DNA of 64,000 nucleotides from Leptospira brenneri (GCF_002812125.1 NZ_NPDQ01000003.1:62001-126000), one strand, 5' to 3'; counted from the stretch's first letter, positions 1 through 9,965 are shown. The notes: generated from the letters alone by a model not told the origin. A program made the numbers and translations.

Positions 1-1
1 G

Positions 2-1297
2 TCATTACGTGGGGAATTACTTGGTGGAAAAGAATATTTCCATAACTCCGTAGTCTGCCTTGTTCATTCAGATCCCATTGCGAAGGAAAATTTATCGAAA
101 GAACTTGTCGAATCCATAGAAGAAGAATCCGGCAAAAAATCAGTGATCTTACACTTTGGACAAAATGGACAAACAGATAATCCTTATGTGAAATCCTATA
201 AATTTAAAGATTCCGATAGAATCAAAGAAACGCTTGGCAAACATTATGCGAGCCATTCCTTTATTTTTTTGGAAGTTTTTCCTGACACAGATGAAGAGCT
301 AAAACACCTGTTAATTGACGAAGCCGATCATATAGAAAACTATATTTCTCCTGATAAAAAAATAAATCTTTGTGATTCGATTACCACTGAATCCAAAGAA
401 AACGAAATCCTCTATCACGAAACACAAATCCAAGATATCATCAATCATGGAAAATGGGAAATCCATATCCGTAGAAAAGCAAGAGAACTTTCCGGAGTTC
501 AAATTGGAGTCGCTCTTGGTGGTGGTGCCGCCCTTGGACTTGCCCAAGTCGGAATTATGAAGGTAATGGAAGAAGAAGGACTCATCCCTGATATGATCGC
601 AGGAACCAGTATCGGAGCCATCATTGGAGCCTTTTGGGCAAGCGGACTTGGATACAAGGGAATTTTACCGCTACTCAGTGAAATCGATAGTATCTTCAAA
701 ATGTTCAAACTCGTAGATCTTTCCTTTCCAGGCCAAGGGCTTTTGCATGGAAAACATGTACGTTCTCTACTCGAAAAGTATTTAGGAGATTTATATTTTG
801 AAGACCTTCCCATCAAACTAAGACTGATTAGTTGTGATATATCTACAAGGCAGGAAATTGTATTATCAGAAGGAAAGGTTTTGGATGCAGTGATGTCGAG
901 TATTTCCATTCCAGGAGTTTTTGTACCCCAACCCCAAGAAAATGGAAAAACTTATGTGGATGGTGGAATTGTAAATCCTCTTCCTGTTTCTGCTTTAAGC
1001 CATGAAGGAGTTGGGAAGATCATCGCAGTCAATTCCATGCCAAGTTCCAAAGATGAAATGAAAACAAACAAACTTTTGAATTTGAATGTTTTGGATATTA
1101 TCGTCAATAGTTTGTATTCTTTACAATATCGAATTGGGAAATACAGTGCTCAAGAAGCAGATGTCTATCTCAACCCGATCCTCCCCAACTCCAATTGGTT
1201 TGAGTTTTGGAGAAGTGCAGAATTCATCCAACTAGGGGAAACTGTTGTAAAAAGCTCCCTAGAAGAAATCAAACAACTGTTTAGCGAAAAAACTTAG
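2..1297 (+). CDS. Patatin-like phospholipase, 5' end cut by window edge
   Basis: The reading frame is open from base 2 with no stop, so the gene begins to the left of the window; a GTG at 143 is only an internal codon. The visible part has a ~115-residue N-terminal region followed by a complete patatin domain. That domain carries the glycine-rich oxyanion loop (GVALGGGAALGLAQVG), the serine elbow GTSIG with the nucleophile, and the DGG motif (DGGIVNPLPV) with the catalytic Asp. Patatin enzymes hydrolyse acyl chains of phospholipids through a Ser-Asp dyad. The N-terminal part resembles the linker of NTE-type patatins that also carry cyclic-nucleotide-binding domains; such a domain may lie outside the window, which is inference. 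The stop overlaps the stop of the convergent gene by 4 bases. Confidence 0.88.
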   Translation, partial: SLRGELLGGKEYFHNSVVCLVHSDPIAKENLSKELVESIEEESGKKSVILHFGQNGQTDNPYVKSYKFKDSDRIKETLGKHYASHSFIFLEVFPDTDEELKHLLIDEADHIENYISPDKKINLCDSITTESKENEILYHETQIQDIINHGKWEIHIRRKARELSGVQIGVALGGGAALGLAQVGIMKVMEEEGLIPDMIAGTSIGAIIGAFWASGLGYKGILPLLSEIDSIFKMFKLVDLSFPGQGLLHGKHVRSLLEKYLGDLYFEDLPIKLRLISCDISTRQEIVLSEGKVLDAVMSSISIPGVFVPQPQENGKTYVDGGIVNPLPVSALSHEGVGKIIAVNSMPSSKDEMKTNKLLNLNVLDIIVNSLYSLQYRIGKYSAQEADVYLNPILPNSNWFEFWRSAEFIQLGETVVKSSLEEIKQLFSEKT

Positions 1298-2295
1298 TCT
1301 CTATCGGGCGAGAGGATCACAATATTAAAAGGATTTCTTTCGTTCTTTTCCGATTCGGAAAGAGACTGAGAAAACCTAAGTGCTCCCGTAATTACGGTTC
1401 CTGTTGTCAGTCCCGCAAAAATTCCTTCTTTTTCGTAAAGGTCAGCTTGCAAATGTAAGGCTTCCTCTGGATTTACATGAAAATAATGATCGATGAGTTT
1501 AGGATCGTAAACTGCGGGTAATTGGATTCTTTCCCTTTCCTTTGGATTCTCCGTTTTCCCATATTCCATAAAAGGGGAATTCTTTTTCCCTGCGATGATG
1601 ACTTTGACCCTCCGGTCTTGGGATTTCAAATACCGACCAATCCCAGTAATGGCCCCACCAGATCCAGGAGCGGAAATGACTGCCCCTACCTTTCCCTGTA
1701 AATCTCTCCAAATCTCAGGCCCTGTGGTTTTGAAATGGAAATTCGGATTTGCTGGGTTGGATGCTTCATCGGGAATCCACCCCCCCAGTTTTTTTGCCTT
1801 CTCTTCCGCTAGGTCATACAAACGACTACTGTCACCTTCATTGGTCACAGTGACTTCTGCTCCGTAACTTCTAAGGAGTTGGATGCGTTCTGGACTTGTA
1901 TGAAGAGGGACTAGACAAAATACAGGATAACCTTTGACCTTTCCGATCCAAGTAAAACTAACAGAAGAGGATCCGGCACCAACTAACACCACACTCATTC
2001 CTTTTTTTAGTTTTCCCCTTCTCTCCGCGTCCATATACATAGCAATTGCAGTGCGATCTTTGGCAGAACCAGTAGGATTTAAAAATTCTGCTTTGAGATA
2101 AAACTGAACTCCCGTATACTCCGATCCAATTCGATTCAATCGAATGAGAGGAGTGTTTCCGATGAGTTGGAGGATATTGTCTTGGATGGGTCTGGCAACG
2201 GAAAGTTCCTTTCCAAAGATACCTTGAACATTATTAAGTGCCTGAAGCAGACTGTTGCCAAGGTCGTCGATGCCTTTGGAAATTGGATCTATCAT
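1294..2295 (-). CDS. Cysteine-synthase-like PLP-dependent enzyme, atypical
   Basis: A 333-residue fold-type II PLP protein of the cysteine synthase/CBS family. The typical start of the domain is present (IGNTPLIRLNRIG, near residue 45), as is the PLP lysine context NPTGSAKDRTA. A glycine loop that would hold the PLP phosphate follows (SAPGSGGAITGIGRYLK). The substrate-binding TSGNTG loop that normally comes ~30 residues after the lysine is replaced by GAGSSSVSFTW, so true O-acetylserine sulfhydrylase activity is doubtful. About 40 extra N-terminal residues precede the domain. Its ATG overlaps the stop of the FKBP gene by one base (TAATG), so it is probably co-translated at the end of the leuC-leuD-FKBP run. 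The assignment to the family is firm; the substrate is unknown. Confidence 0.8.
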   Translation of the reverse strand: MIDPISKGIDDLGNSLLQALNNVQGIFGKELSVARPIQDNILQLIGNTPLIRLNRIGSEYTGVQFYLKAEFLNPTGSAKDRTAIAMYMDAERRGKLKKGMSVVLVGAGSSSVSFTWIGKVKGYPVFCLVPLHTSPERIQLLRSYGAEVTVTNEGDSSRLYDLAEEKAKKLGGWIPDEASNPANPNFHFKTTGPEIWRDLQGKVGAVISAPGSGGAITGIGRYLKSQDRRVKVIIAGKKNSPFMEYGKTENPKERERIQLPAVYDPKLIDHYFHVNPEEALHLQADLYEKEGIFAGLTTGTVITGALRFSQSLSESEKNERNPFNIVILSPDRD

Positions 2296-2672
2296 TATTT
2301 TACTTTAATCAGTTCCACATCAAAAATCAGAGTTGAGTTGGCAGGGATAGGACCAATCGCACGCGCTCCATATCCATATTCAGGAGGAATGGTGAGTTTT
2401 CTTTTTCCACCTTCTTTCATTCCTACAATCCCTCGTTCCCAACCTTGGATCACTTGTCCTTGGCCTAATCGAAAGCTAAAAGGTTCGCCACGATCCACAG
2501 AAGAATCAAAAACTTTGCCATTGGTTAATTTACCAGTGTAATGAACCACTACAGTAGTTCCACGAATAGCCTCTCTTCCTAACCCTTGTTTGGTGTCTTG
2601 GATAAGAAGCTCTTCTGCAAAAAGGCCGCCTGTTAAAAACAAAAATCCGAGTATAATTGAAAACCGTTTCAT
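2295..2672 (-). CDS. FKBP-type peptidyl-prolyl isomerase, exported
   Basis: A 125-residue single-domain FKBP. I place the start at the ATG at 2672, because it is followed by a clear signal peptide (MKRFSIILGFLFLTGGLFA, cleavage before EE); the longer open frame upstream overlaps leuD. The core motifs are VVVHYTGKLTNGKVFDSS, the VIQGWERGI segment and PPEYGYGARA near the end, all standard for FKBP active sites. It should catalyse cis-trans isomerisation of X-Pro bonds in the periplasm and assist folding of exported proteins. It lies 7 bases after leuD and overlaps the next gene by one base, so it is in the leuCD transcription unit, although no functional link with leucine synthesis is evident. 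Confidence 0.9.
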   Translation of the reverse strand: MKRFSIILGFLFLTGGLFAEELLIQDTKQGLGREAIRGTTVVVHYTGKLTNGKVFDSSVDRGEPFSFRLGQGQVIQGWERGIVGMKEGGKRKLTIPPEYGYGARAIGPIPANSTLIFDVELIKVK

Positions 2673-2679
2673 AGTGCGA

Positions 2680-3306
2680 TTATACAGATTTCGCGTACAA
2701 CCAGGGAACTTCTTTTTGGTTCTTTTCCTCAAATTTTTGAATAAAATCTGCCTTTTGTAGAGTGAGACCAATATCATCAAGTCCATTGAGAAGGCAATGT
2801 TTTCGGAATGCATCCACTTCAAAAGGATATTTTTTACCCTCTTCTGTCACCACAACTTGGTTTTCCAAATCGATTTCCAGATTGGCACCTTCTTTTTTAT
2901 CAATCGCTTGGAAGATTTCTTCTACTTCTGCTTCTGATAAAACAATTGGTAACATTCCATTTTTGAAACAGTTATTATAAAAAATATCTGCGTAAGATGG
3001 AGAAATGATAGAACGAAACCCATAATCTTCCAAAGCCCAAGGAGCATGTTCTCTCGATGACCCACAACCGAAATTATCTCTTGTAACAAGGATATTCGCA
3101 CCTTGGTATCTTGGTGCATTCAAAACAAATTCAGGGTTTGGTTTTTTACCGGCATCATCTAAAAATCTCCAGTCATGGAAAAGATGTTGTCCAAAACCAG
3201 ATCTCTCAATCTTACGAAGGAATTGTTTGGGAATGATTTGATCCGTGTCTACGTTTGCTTTATCTAAAAGAGCAGCAATGCCTTTTAATTTTGTAAATGC
3301 TTTCAT
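2680..3306 (-). CDS. leuD: 3-isopropylmalate dehydratase small subunit
   Basis: A 208-residue protein of the usual LeuD length. It has the swivel-domain hallmarks [14 protein letters not shown] near the N-terminus, the [16 protein letters not shown] motif and [16 protein letters not shown]. With LeuC it isomerises 2-isopropylmalate to 3-isopropylmalate in leucine synthesis. In Leptospira the same enzyme is also expected to act on citramalate in the pyruvate route to isoleucine (family knowledge, not visible here). It starts one base after the leuC stop, so the two subunits are translationally coupled. Confidence 0.96.
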   Translation of the reverse strand: MKAFTKLKGIAALLDKANVDTDQIIPKQFLRKIERSGFGQHLFHDWRFLDDAGKKPNPEFVLNAPRYQGANILVTRDNFGCGSSREHAPWALEDYGFRSIISPSYADIFYNNCFKNGMLPIVLSEAEVEEIFQAIDKKEGANLEIDLENQVVVTEEGKKYPFEVDAFRKHCLLNGLDDIGLTLQKADFIQKFEEKNQKEVPWLYAKSV

Positions 3307-3307
3307 C

Positions 3308-4702
3308 TTATTTCCACTCCCGAATGTCTACGAAATGTCCTTCGACTGCTACAGCCGCCGCCATGGCAGGGCCAACTAAATGGGTGCGTCCCCCTTTCCC
3401 TTGTCTTCCTTCAAAATTTCTATTGGAAGTGGAGGCACAACGATCTCCCGGTGAAAGAACATCATCGTTCATAGCAAGGCACATAGAACAACCAGGGTTT
3501 CTCCATTGGAATCCTGCTTCTAAAAAGATTTTGTCGAGTCCTTCCGATTCTGCTTGTCGTTTCACCCGACCAGATCCTGGAACAATGATAGCTTCCACTT
3601 CTTTACTGACTTTTTTTCCTTTGATGGTATCTGCGACCACTCGTAAGTCTTCAATCCGAGAGTTTGTACAAGATCCAATAAACACCTTATTCACTTTCAC
3701 ATCGGAAAGTCTTTGGCCTGGTTTTAGGTCCATATAGGCAAGAGCGGACTCTGCGGATTTTTTTTGGATTGGATCCGTAAAGTCGTTTGGTGCAGGCACG
3801 CTGGCAGTTACAGGAATCACTTGGCCTGGAGATGTTCCCCAAGAAACCATTGGTGCAATTTCATTTGCATTGAGTGTAACTGTTTTATCAAACTTAGCAC
3901 CTGGATCGCTTGCATAAGAACGCCATTTAGCAGCTGCTACTTCAAAAGCATCACCCTTCGGTGCAAAGTCCCGACCTTTGATATAATTGATCGTAGTGTC
4001 ATCAGGAGAAATCAAACCTGCACGAGCACCGGCTTCAATCGCCATATTACAGATGGTCATACGACCTTCCATACTGAGAGAACGAATTGCCTCTCCCGTA
4101 AATTCAATTACATAACCAGTAGCCCCATCAGTTCCAATTTTACCGATGATGGCAAGTACGATGTCTTTTGCGGAGACAAGAGGAGAAAGTTTTCCATCTA
4201 CACGGATTTCCAAAGTTTTTGGTTTTTTCTGAACGAGAGTTTGTGTAGCTAAAACATGTTCTACTTCGGAAGTTCCAATTCCAAAAGCCAAGGCCCCAAA
4301 AGCACCATGAGTGGCTGTATGTGAGTCCCCACATACAATGGTCATACCAGGATGAGTGAGGCCAAGCTCTGGCGCGACAACGTGAACGATTCCGTTGTCT
4401 GGATGGTTGATATCAAATAATGTAATTCCATTTTCTTTGCAGTTGTCCATTAGCGTTTGCATTTGGAGAACTGAAATAGGATCCACCGATTTCCAATCAC
4501 GTGTTCTAGTAGAAACGTTGTGGTCCATAGTAGCGAAAGTGGCATCCGGACGACGCACCTTTCTATTTGTTAATTTTAAACTCTCAAAAGCCTGCGGGCT
4601 TGTCACCTCATGGACAAGGTGTCTATCGATATAGATGAGGCAGGTTCCATCTTCCTCGTGAACCAAATGGTCATTCCAAATCTTTTCAAACATGGTTTTC
4701 AT
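3308..4702 (-). CDS. leuC: 3-isopropylmalate dehydratase large subunit
   Basis: A 464-residue aconitase-family protein matching the usual LeuC length. The three cysteines for the [4Fe-4S] cluster are seen in GSCTNSR (one) and [11 protein letters not shown] (two). [20 protein letters not shown] is a further family signature. The start is the ATG at 4702; a second ATG three codons on (MFEKIW) is a possible alternative and is nearer to the usual LeuC N-terminus. It forms the catalytic partner of LeuD. About 77 bases separate it from the upstream lipoprotein gene, so leuC probably has its own promoter, although I could not identify a convincing one. Confidence 0.96.
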   Translation of the reverse strand: MKTMFEKIWNDHLVHEEDGTCLIYIDRHLVHEVTSPQAFESLKLTNRKVRRPDATFATMDHNVSTRTRDWKSVDPISVLQMQTLMDNCKENGITLFDINHPDNGIVHVVAPELGLTHPGMTIVCGDSHTATHGAFGALAFGIGTSEVEHVLATQTLVQKKPKTLEIRVDGKLSPLVSAKDIVLAIIGKIGTDGATGYVIEFTGEAIRSLSMEGRMTICNMAIEAGARAGLISPDDTTINYIKGRDFAPKGDAFEVAAAKWRSYASDPGAKFDKTVTLNANEIAPMVSWGTSPGQVIPVTASVPAPNDFTDPIQKKSAESALAYMDLKPGQRLSDVKVNKVFIGSCTNSRIEDLRVVADTIKGKKVSKEVEAIIVPGSGRVKRQAESEGLDKIFLEAGFQWRNPGCSMCLAMNDDVLSPGDRCASTSNRNFEGRQGKGGRTHLVGPAMAAAVAVEGHFVDIREWK

Positions 4703-4779
4703 AACTAGACTCCCTCACTTCCAGTCATAACTCGGACATGGGGTAGTGTGTCCAGGGAATTTGGAAAAATAGATGCGTT

Positions 4780-5607
4780 CTACGGGGTTTGGACAGTAGA
4801 ACCGTTTACAAAAGTTCCCGAGATCCCCGAACAATGTGTTGCGGCAGTCCCAGCACCACCCCCTGTCAGGGGAGCTGTGTAAACACTGATGATATACCCC
4901 ACACTGGCCTGGGTGACTTTACAAGAACCCACTACACTTGTCTCCGTACACTTAGACGTTTGTTTGGTCCCAGAAAGGCAACTTGTAAGATATCCGTAAT
5001 AATTTTGGCAGACACCGCCTCCCACTGCACAAGCGAATTTAAAGGTTTTGATGGATCCCCCGTTGAGAAGATCCGTAAGGTCCGAGTCTGAAATATTTTG
5101 TACAGGGGTTCCATCGGTTAGAACTGTAAGTGGATTTACCGAACCACTCTCTTTTTGATAAAGATAGAGTAAATAACTCCCAGCCTTTGTAAAAGTAATC
5201 ACAGTTGCCGGTGAATCCACTTTGGAATATTCAGTACCATCCTTCGCTAGAACTGCCGAGGATAGATCCAATGGACAACTTGTGGAAACATAAACAGAAA
5301 GTTTCGCATAACGAGAAAGTACGACCCGTGTTCCGATTTGTGCTCCAGCAATTTGCATCACAGCATAATAGGTATCTCCCGCAAGGGAAAAAGAAACTGA
5401 TTGGGATGTGGTTGTAATTCCTGTATATCCAGCTTTGATTTGTGTTCCAAGGCCCGCAACAGTACATCCGTCTGCTCCTGATTCTTTCGCTAAAGCCAGT
5501 GAGGTTGCGGCATCGTTTTTAGATGTTTCACCGGAACAGGTGAGACAAACTAAAATGGTAAAATTGACTAGGAAAAAAACCAAAATCTTTTTAATCACCG
5601 GAACCAT
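4780..5607 (-). CDS. Putative lipoprotein, unknown function
   Basis: A 275-residue protein. I choose the ATG at 5607 because it has an AGGAAGG ribosome-binding site about 8 bases upstream, lies 4 bases after the preceding stop, and is followed by a lipoprotein-like signal (MVPVIKKILVFFLVNFTILV, then CLTCSGE). The mature part is rich in Ser/Thr/Gly with scattered cysteine pairs (for example ACAVGGGVCQNYYG and SCLSGTKQTSKC), suggesting disulfides and a location outside the cytoplasm. I recognise no domain. It is the last gene of the run that includes the FHA protein and the ABC ATPase. Leptospira genomes carry many such lineage-specific lipoproteins. Confidence 0.7.
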   Translation of the reverse strand: MVPVIKKILVFFLVNFTILVCLTCSGETSKNDAATSLALAKESGADGCTVAGLGTQIKAGYTGITTTSQSVSFSLAGDTYYAVMQIAGAQIGTRVVLSRYAKLSVYVSTSCPLDLSSAVLAKDGTEYSKVDSPATVITFTKAGSYLLYLYQKESGSVNPLTVLTDGTPVQNISDSDLTDLLNGGSIKTFKFACAVGGGVCQNYYGYLTSCLSGTKQTSKCTETSVVGSCKVTQASVGYIISVYTAPLTGGGAGTAATHCSGISGTFVNGSTVQTP

Positions 5608-5611
5608 CCCT

Positions 5612-7075
5612 TTACCTTCCTCGAAACGAAAAGATCGTTTTGCCGATTTGGATTTCGTCCAAATTTTGCAATACCTTTGGGCGAAGTAATTTTTTACCAT
5701 TTAAGTATACTCCCGTTGGTGAAACACAATCAAACAATATATACTTTCCTTTTCGGTTTTTTATCTTCGCATGGAGACCTGCGACTGTGGGGTCACTTAG
5801 GACAAGATGATTGGATTCCAGACTTCCAATCCTAACTTCCTCAAACTGTAACTGAAATTGTTCGGAATTTTGATTCCCTTCCCTTCTCATCAGAACTGCA
5901 AAAGAATAAGAAACCCCAGAGAGAGGAATTTTTTCGGAAATGGCACTGGCAATCTCCCTGTCTCTTGCAGCCTTTTCCATGGTTTCTCCATACATTCGGT
6001 CATAAACCTGCAACTCTTCTTTTCGTTCTGAAAATTCCGACTCAGGAAGAGGTGATTCTGTGAATATACCTTGGTTGTTCTCTTCATATCCGCGCAAATA
6101 ATACAAAGCCGCCAAACAAAGAAAAATGAGAAACAAACTGACTGGGAAAAAAAATAAAGGATCAGATAGTTTTAAATAAATGTATTTAAAAAATGAAAGT
6201 TCATAACGAAACTCAAAATGAATTCCCTGATCTAGAGAAACTAAACTACCGACAACTGCATTTGTTTTCCATGGAGATAGGTTCCAAGGTGAAGTATAAA
6301 CCAATTGATAGTCTTCTAAACCAAGATTTCTTAAATGAGAAAAAAGATTGGAATAACTGTCCGATTTTGAAATTGGATAATGAAGTCCATTCGCATAACT
6401 TGCTAACTTTGTAGCTTCCAAAGAACTCGGTGCTAAAACTATCAATTGGAGGTTTTTGTCCCGAATTCGTTTGGCTAATTCCGGAATTTCAAATCGGTCT
6501 TGCCACTCATTTGCAAAACTAACAAGAACAAGGATATAATCTTCCGTGGATTTGTTTTTGGGAATCCCTTCTAAAAAATTTTCCCAATTTCGAATGGGGT
6601 ATTGGGGTATTGGTTCCTTAGGAAAAGGAAAGGAAATATCGAGCACATTCGAACGAATCCTTTCATACGAATACTTGTTTGTATCGGATTGAATTTGTAA
6701 TTTAGAAGTCCCACCAGTTTGTTCCGAAATTTTTACCAACTGGTTTGCCAACTGAATGATCCAACGTCTATCTTCAGCATTTGTATAACTAGGAATGGAA
6801 ATGTACAAATGAACTGGATTTTTTGCATCCATAGGTTCAAAACGAAAAGCTTCTGTCAACCTAGCGACTGAATCTAGTTCTTCCGAAAGAACAAAACCTT
6901 GGGGACTTGTCTGAGAATTTGCATGGAAGCGAATTTTTACGTCAGGATAGTATCCAAGTTCTATGGATCTGAGTTTGAATCCAGGTTCGGCAATGAGAAG
7001 TCCAGGAAACAAAACAAAACATAAGAAAATCCCATTATTGAAAGAGGAGAGAAGCTTCCTTAAGTTGTTTTCCAT
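5612..7075 (-). CDS. Membrane protein with C-terminal (degenerate) FHA domain
   Basis: A 487-residue protein with three parts. There is an N-terminal signal ([20 protein letters not shown]), a ~270-residue extracytoplasmic region with VWA-like alternation (EDYILVLVSFANEW, LQLIVLAPSSLEA), one membrane span (PLFFFPVSLFLIFLCLAALYYL, near residue 310) and a cytoplasmic FHA domain in the last ~100 residues. FHA domains bind phosphothreonine peptides. Here the usual Gly-Arg is IGS and the usual Ser-Arg-x-His is AGLH, so the phosphate-binding Arg and Ser appear lost, while the later Asn-Gly (YLNGKKL) is kept. The start codon lies 41 bases inside the upstream ABC gene; no in-frame alternative was seen. 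Function unknown; a signalling scaffold is plausible. Confidence 0.75.
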   Translation of the reverse strand: MENNLRKLLSSFNNGIFLCFVLFPGLLIAEPGFKLRSIELGYYPDVKIRFHANSQTSPQGFVLSEELDSVARLTEAFRFEPMDAKNPVHLYISIPSYTNAEDRRWIIQLANQLVKISEQTGGTSKLQIQSDTNKYSYERIRSNVLDISFPFPKEPIPQYPIRNWENFLEGIPKNKSTEDYILVLVSFANEWQDRFEIPELAKRIRDKNLQLIVLAPSSLEATKLASYANGLHYPISKSDSYSNLFSHLRNLGLEDYQLVYTSPWNLSPWKTNAVVGSLVSLDQGIHFEFRYELSFFKYIYLKLSDPLFFFPVSLFLIFLCLAALYYLRGYEENNQGIFTESPLPESEFSERKEELQVYDRMYGETMEKAARDREIASAISEKIPLSGVSYSFAVLMRREGNQNSEQFQLQFEEVRIGSLESNHLVLSDPTVAGLHAKIKNRKGKYILFDCVSPTGVYLNGKKLLRPKVLQNLDEIQIGKTIFSFRGR

Positions 7076-7790
7076 ATTCTGTTTTTGGCTCCAGGTTTTG
7101 GTTTAGAACCGAAATGGATTCTATGACTTCCCCTTGTTTCATTATCGTAACTTGAGAGGCCAGACTTTCGACGATCCGAAGCTCGTGTGTAATAAAAACA
7201 ACTGACATCCCGTTTTTTGCGAGGTTTTGAACGGTTTCTAGAACAATTTTTTCAGAAAAGGCATCCAGTCCCGTAGTTGGTTCATCCAAAATTAGGATTT
7301 CTGGATTTCTTAAGAAAGCTAAAGAAAGTAAGATTCTCTGTTTCTCTCCACCAGAAAGAGTCCTCGCATATTCTGTCCAATGATTTCTTGGAATCGATAA
7401 CTGATCCCAAATCAGAAATAAAGATTCGTAGGACACTCCCCCTAACCCAGATAATTTAAAAAAATCCTTAATCTGTGCTTCGATAGTTCGAAATGGATGG
7501 AAAGCCGAATTGGGATTTTGGGGAACCATAAATAACTTTTCCCGAGATTGATTCAAAAGAACATCTTCGCCTAACACTAAAAATGTTTCGTAACTCAACT
7601 TAAAATCTTTTGGAACCATACCAAACAATGAAAATCCCAACGTCGATTTTCCCGACCCAGATTCCCCAATGATTCCATAAATCATTCCTTTTGGGATCTC
7701 TAAAGAAATCCCTTTCCAAATCTTTTTCCCATCACTTGTTTCGATGGTTGCATTTTTGATTTGGACAACAAATGGATTAGTCGAGGCCAA
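7035..7790 (-). CDS. Orphan ABC transporter ATP-binding protein
   Basis: A 251-residue single ATPase domain. It has Walker [10 protein letters not shown], a Q-loop [11 protein letters not shown], the signature LSGGEKQR, Walker B ILILDEPT and a switch His in FITHELR. The Q-loop wording resembles the oligopeptide/nickel (DppD/DppF) group. The open frame extends to a TTG at 7829. I prefer the TTG at 7790 because an AAGGA sequence sits 5 bases upstream and the overlap with gmhA falls to 14 bases. No permease or binding protein is nearby, so its partner must lie elsewhere or it acts alone. Location between a sugar isomerase and an FHA protein gives no clear substrate. Confidence 0.85.
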   Translation of the reverse strand: MASTNPFVVQIKNATIETSDGKKIWKGISLEIPKGMIYGIIGESGSGKSTLGFSLFGMVPKDFKLSYETFLVLGEDVLLNQSREKLFMVPQNPNSAFHPFRTIEAQIKDFFKLSGLGGVSYESLFLIWDQLSIPRNHWTEYARTLSGGEKQRILLSLAFLRNPEILILDEPTTGLDAFSEKIVLETVQNLAKNGMSVVFITHELRIVESLASQVTIMKQGEVIESISVLNQNLEPKTEYGKQLKEASLLFQ

Positions 7791-8364
7791 AGAGTTCCTT
7801 TTCAATGATACTACAGAGAATATGACCAATTAGAATATGACATTCTTGAATTCTTGCAGTGATTTTTGAAGGGACAATGATTTCTACATCAGCTTTGCCT
7901 TTTAATTTCCCACCATCTCCACCGAGAAAGAGAACAACCTTCATTCCGATTTTTCTCGCTTCCTCAACCGCCAAGATAATGTTTTGCGAATTTCCTGAAG
8001 TGGTTAAACCAACAAAAACATCCGATGGTTTTCCAAAGGCTTGGACTTGTCTTTGGAATACATACTCATATCCATAGTCATTGGAACAAGCGGTAAGAAC
8101 TGCTTGGTCACTGTTCAGTGCTAGAGCTGGAATTGCTTTTCTCTCATTGCCAGACTTATAACGAACAACAAGTTCCGCTGCAATATGAGAAGCATCACAA
8201 CTAGAACCTCCATTTCCACAAAAGTATAACAGACCATTCCCTTTTAAAGATTCCACGAGTAACTTTCCCGCAGATTCTATCGAAGGCAAAAGACTTGGTA
8301 ACAACTGCTGCTTCACTGCAATTGAATCTTCGATTTGAGTTTGGATGAGGGATTTATGATCCAT
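7777..8364 (-). CDS. gmhA: SIS-domain phosphoheptose isomerase
   Basis: A 195-residue SIS-domain protein of GmhA length. Typical GmhA wording is seen: [37 protein letters not shown] and [12 protein letters not shown]. GmhA converts sedoheptulose 7-phosphate to D-glycero-D-manno-heptose 7-phosphate, the first step toward the heptose of the LPS core. It overlaps the upstream unknown gene by 11 bases and sits two genes after an LPS-type glycosyltransferase, which fits a role in envelope polysaccharide synthesis. DiaA, a related SIS protein, is the main alternative; the envelope context favours GmhA. Confidence 0.82.
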   Translation of the reverse strand: MDHKSLIQTQIEDSIAVKQQLLPSLLPSIESAGKLLVESLKGNGLLYFCGNGGSSCDASHIAAELVVRYKSGNERKAIPALALNSDQAVLTACSNDYGYEYVFQRQVQAFGKPSDVFVGLTTSGNSQNIILAVEEARKIGMKVVLFLGGDGGKLKGKADVEIIVPSKITARIQECHILIGHILCSIIEKELFGLD

Positions 8365-9127
8365 GATTTTCTTCTTTTTCCTTTCTTTCTTTTATGGTAT
8401 TGATTGTATTTCCGAATTCGAGAAGGGCGGTACCAAATCCGAATAAGTTTTTGGCTTTTGAATAGGGATTGTTGAAATCAGTGTTTCCCAAATTTAAATA
8501 AAATAATTCGTCCCTTACAAGTCTCTTCTGTCTTTCTGTCGCCACCGACTCAAAAAAAATCCGACACTCTTCTCCTATAGCGAGCATCACAAGTGCCATT
8601 GAATTTGGTTTCATTTGCAAAACCAATTGTTCCTGCCAAAATCGTTCCCAAGAAAGAACCACTCTCCAATCCTCTTTGGGAGCATCCGCATCTAGAAATA
8701 AATCTGCTTTGGGAATGGAAAGGGCAGAGATTAGTCCCTCCACTTGAGAGAGATCTCTACTCAGATTTTTATTGAGTTCCCCCTCATCCACAAACAATAC
8801 ACCAGACCACTTGTCCTCTTTGTTTTTATAAAGATGATTCCCTGTGGCCAAAATGATTGAATAGTTTTCACCTTCGGCCCGAAACAATTTAACGTTTGTT
8901 TTGGTTAAGCGAAATTTGAGAGTTTCTAAAACTACACCTGTTGCTACCTGTTTGGTGCGAAGTTTCTTTTTCCAATTTTCTATAGCGATCGCCCATTCCA
9001 TAGCAAAGGATTTAGGTTCTTTTTTCCGCTTCCCTAAATCCTCTTCTTTTGATTTCCTTTTGGATCCAAAAAAAGAGAAAATACGCGTAAACCAACTCCC
9101 TTGAGATTTACTTTTCGTTTTTGCCAT
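8354..9127 (-). CDS. Unknown protein in LPS gene cluster
   Basis: A 257-residue protein with a very basic N-terminus (residues 1-45, many Lys/Arg/Ser, e.g. [19 protein letters not shown]) and a highly charged C-terminal tail ([14 protein letters not shown]). The middle has alternating hydrophobic stretches ([40 protein letters not shown]) typical of a soluble alpha/beta protein. There is no signal peptide or membrane span. I do not recognise a family. It overlaps both neighbours (20 bases with the glycosyltransferase, 11 with gmhA), so it is translated with the LPS genes and may assist them; that is inference from position only. Confidence 0.7.
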   Translation of the reverse strand: MAKTKSKSQGSWFTRIFSFFGSKRKSKEEDLGKRKKEPKSFAMEWAIAIENWKKKLRTKQVATGVVLETLKFRLTKTNVKLFRAEGENYSIILATGNHLYKNKEDKWSGVLFVDEGELNKNLSRDLSQVEGLISALSIPKADLFLDADAPKEDWRVVLSWERFWQEQLVLQMKPNSMALVMLAIGEECRIFFESVATERQKRLVRDELFYLNLGNTDFNNPYSKAKNLFGFGTALLEFGNTINTIKERKEKEENHGS

Positions 9128-9935
9128 ACTCTTTTCTTATATTGGACGGCCGTTCGATATGTTTTTTATCCAATTCATATAATTTTGCAAATTTTAGGAA
9201 AGTGGAAAAGGCCGAAGCAATGGCAATCCAAAGGCCGGGGATTCCATCTAAAAATCCAAATTTAAAAATATATATTTCTAAAAATTTCCCCAATGGTTTC
9301 AGAATGGTTTTGGCAAGGGAAAATCTTTCCCCTTTCGCATAACGAGTATAGGCGACAATACTAGAGAACTGATTGATGGTAGTGATTTGATGGCTAAAGT
9401 CAGTAAAACTATAATGAAGGATATCCCCCTTCATGATTTTTCCAACAGAACCTGGTTTTAATTCGATATAATCATGAGGATTTTCTCCAACCCAAGTAGC
9501 CGCTTTTTTCCGAAAAAGGCGAAATCGACGAAGCGGATACCAACCACTAAAACGAATCCAACGTCCTAAATGATAGGTAAGTCTAGCAATTTTAAATCCA
9601 TCCGCAACAGTAGAATCGGATTCTAAAAAAACTTGGATCGAATTTACTAATGTTTTGTCTGCTCGTTCATCCGCATCCAGAGACAAAATCCAATCGTTAG
9701 AACAAAAGCCAATGGCTTTGTTTTTTTGTTCTACATGGCCAGGAAAAGGAGATTCATAGAATTTTACTTTGGGAAATGTTGTCGCAATTTCTTTTGTACG
9801 GTCTGTACTCAGTGAATCTAAAACGATAATTTCATCTGCGATTGGTTCAATGGAGAGGATACAATCTCCGATATTTTTTTCTTCATTGAAGGTGATGATG
9901 GCCACCGACAATTTTCTTTTTCTCTTGCCTTCCAT
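9108..9935 (-). CDS. Family 2 glycosyltransferase, WaaE-like
   Basis: A 275-residue GT-A glycosyltransferase. The N-terminus LSVAIITFNEEKNIGDCI, the IVLDSLSTDRTKEIA stretch, QKNKAIGFC and the DADERAD metal/nucleotide site all match the WaaE/KdtX group, which adds a hexose to the LPS inner core using UDP-sugar. The C-terminus has a weak membrane-associated hydrophobic region (IPGLWIAIASAFSTFLKF). It is the first gene of a minus-strand run that continues into gmhA, and is divergent from an O-antigen ligase-like gene 30 bases away. These three together mark a small LPS assembly locus. Confidence 0.87.
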   Translation of the reverse strand: MEGKRKRKLSVAIITFNEEKNIGDCILSIEPIADEIIVLDSLSTDRTKEIATTFPKVKFYESPFPGHVEQKNKAIGFCSNDWILSLDADERADKTLVNSIQVFLESDSTVADGFKIARLTYHLGRWIRFSGWYPLRRFRLFRKKAATWVGENPHDYIELKPGSVGKIMKGDILHYSFTDFSHQITTINQFSSIVAYTRYAKGERFSLAKTILKPLGKFLEIYIFKFGFLDGIPGLWIAIASAFSTFLKFAKLYELDKKHIERPSNIRKEYGKNEK

Positions 9936-9965
9936 AGGAGTTAAAACCTATTCTTAGAACCAAAT

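Noticed and set aside
499..909. 136-codon minus-strand frame inside the patatin gene
   Set aside because: Shadow of the patatin coding strand; the patatin motifs are clear on the plus strand.
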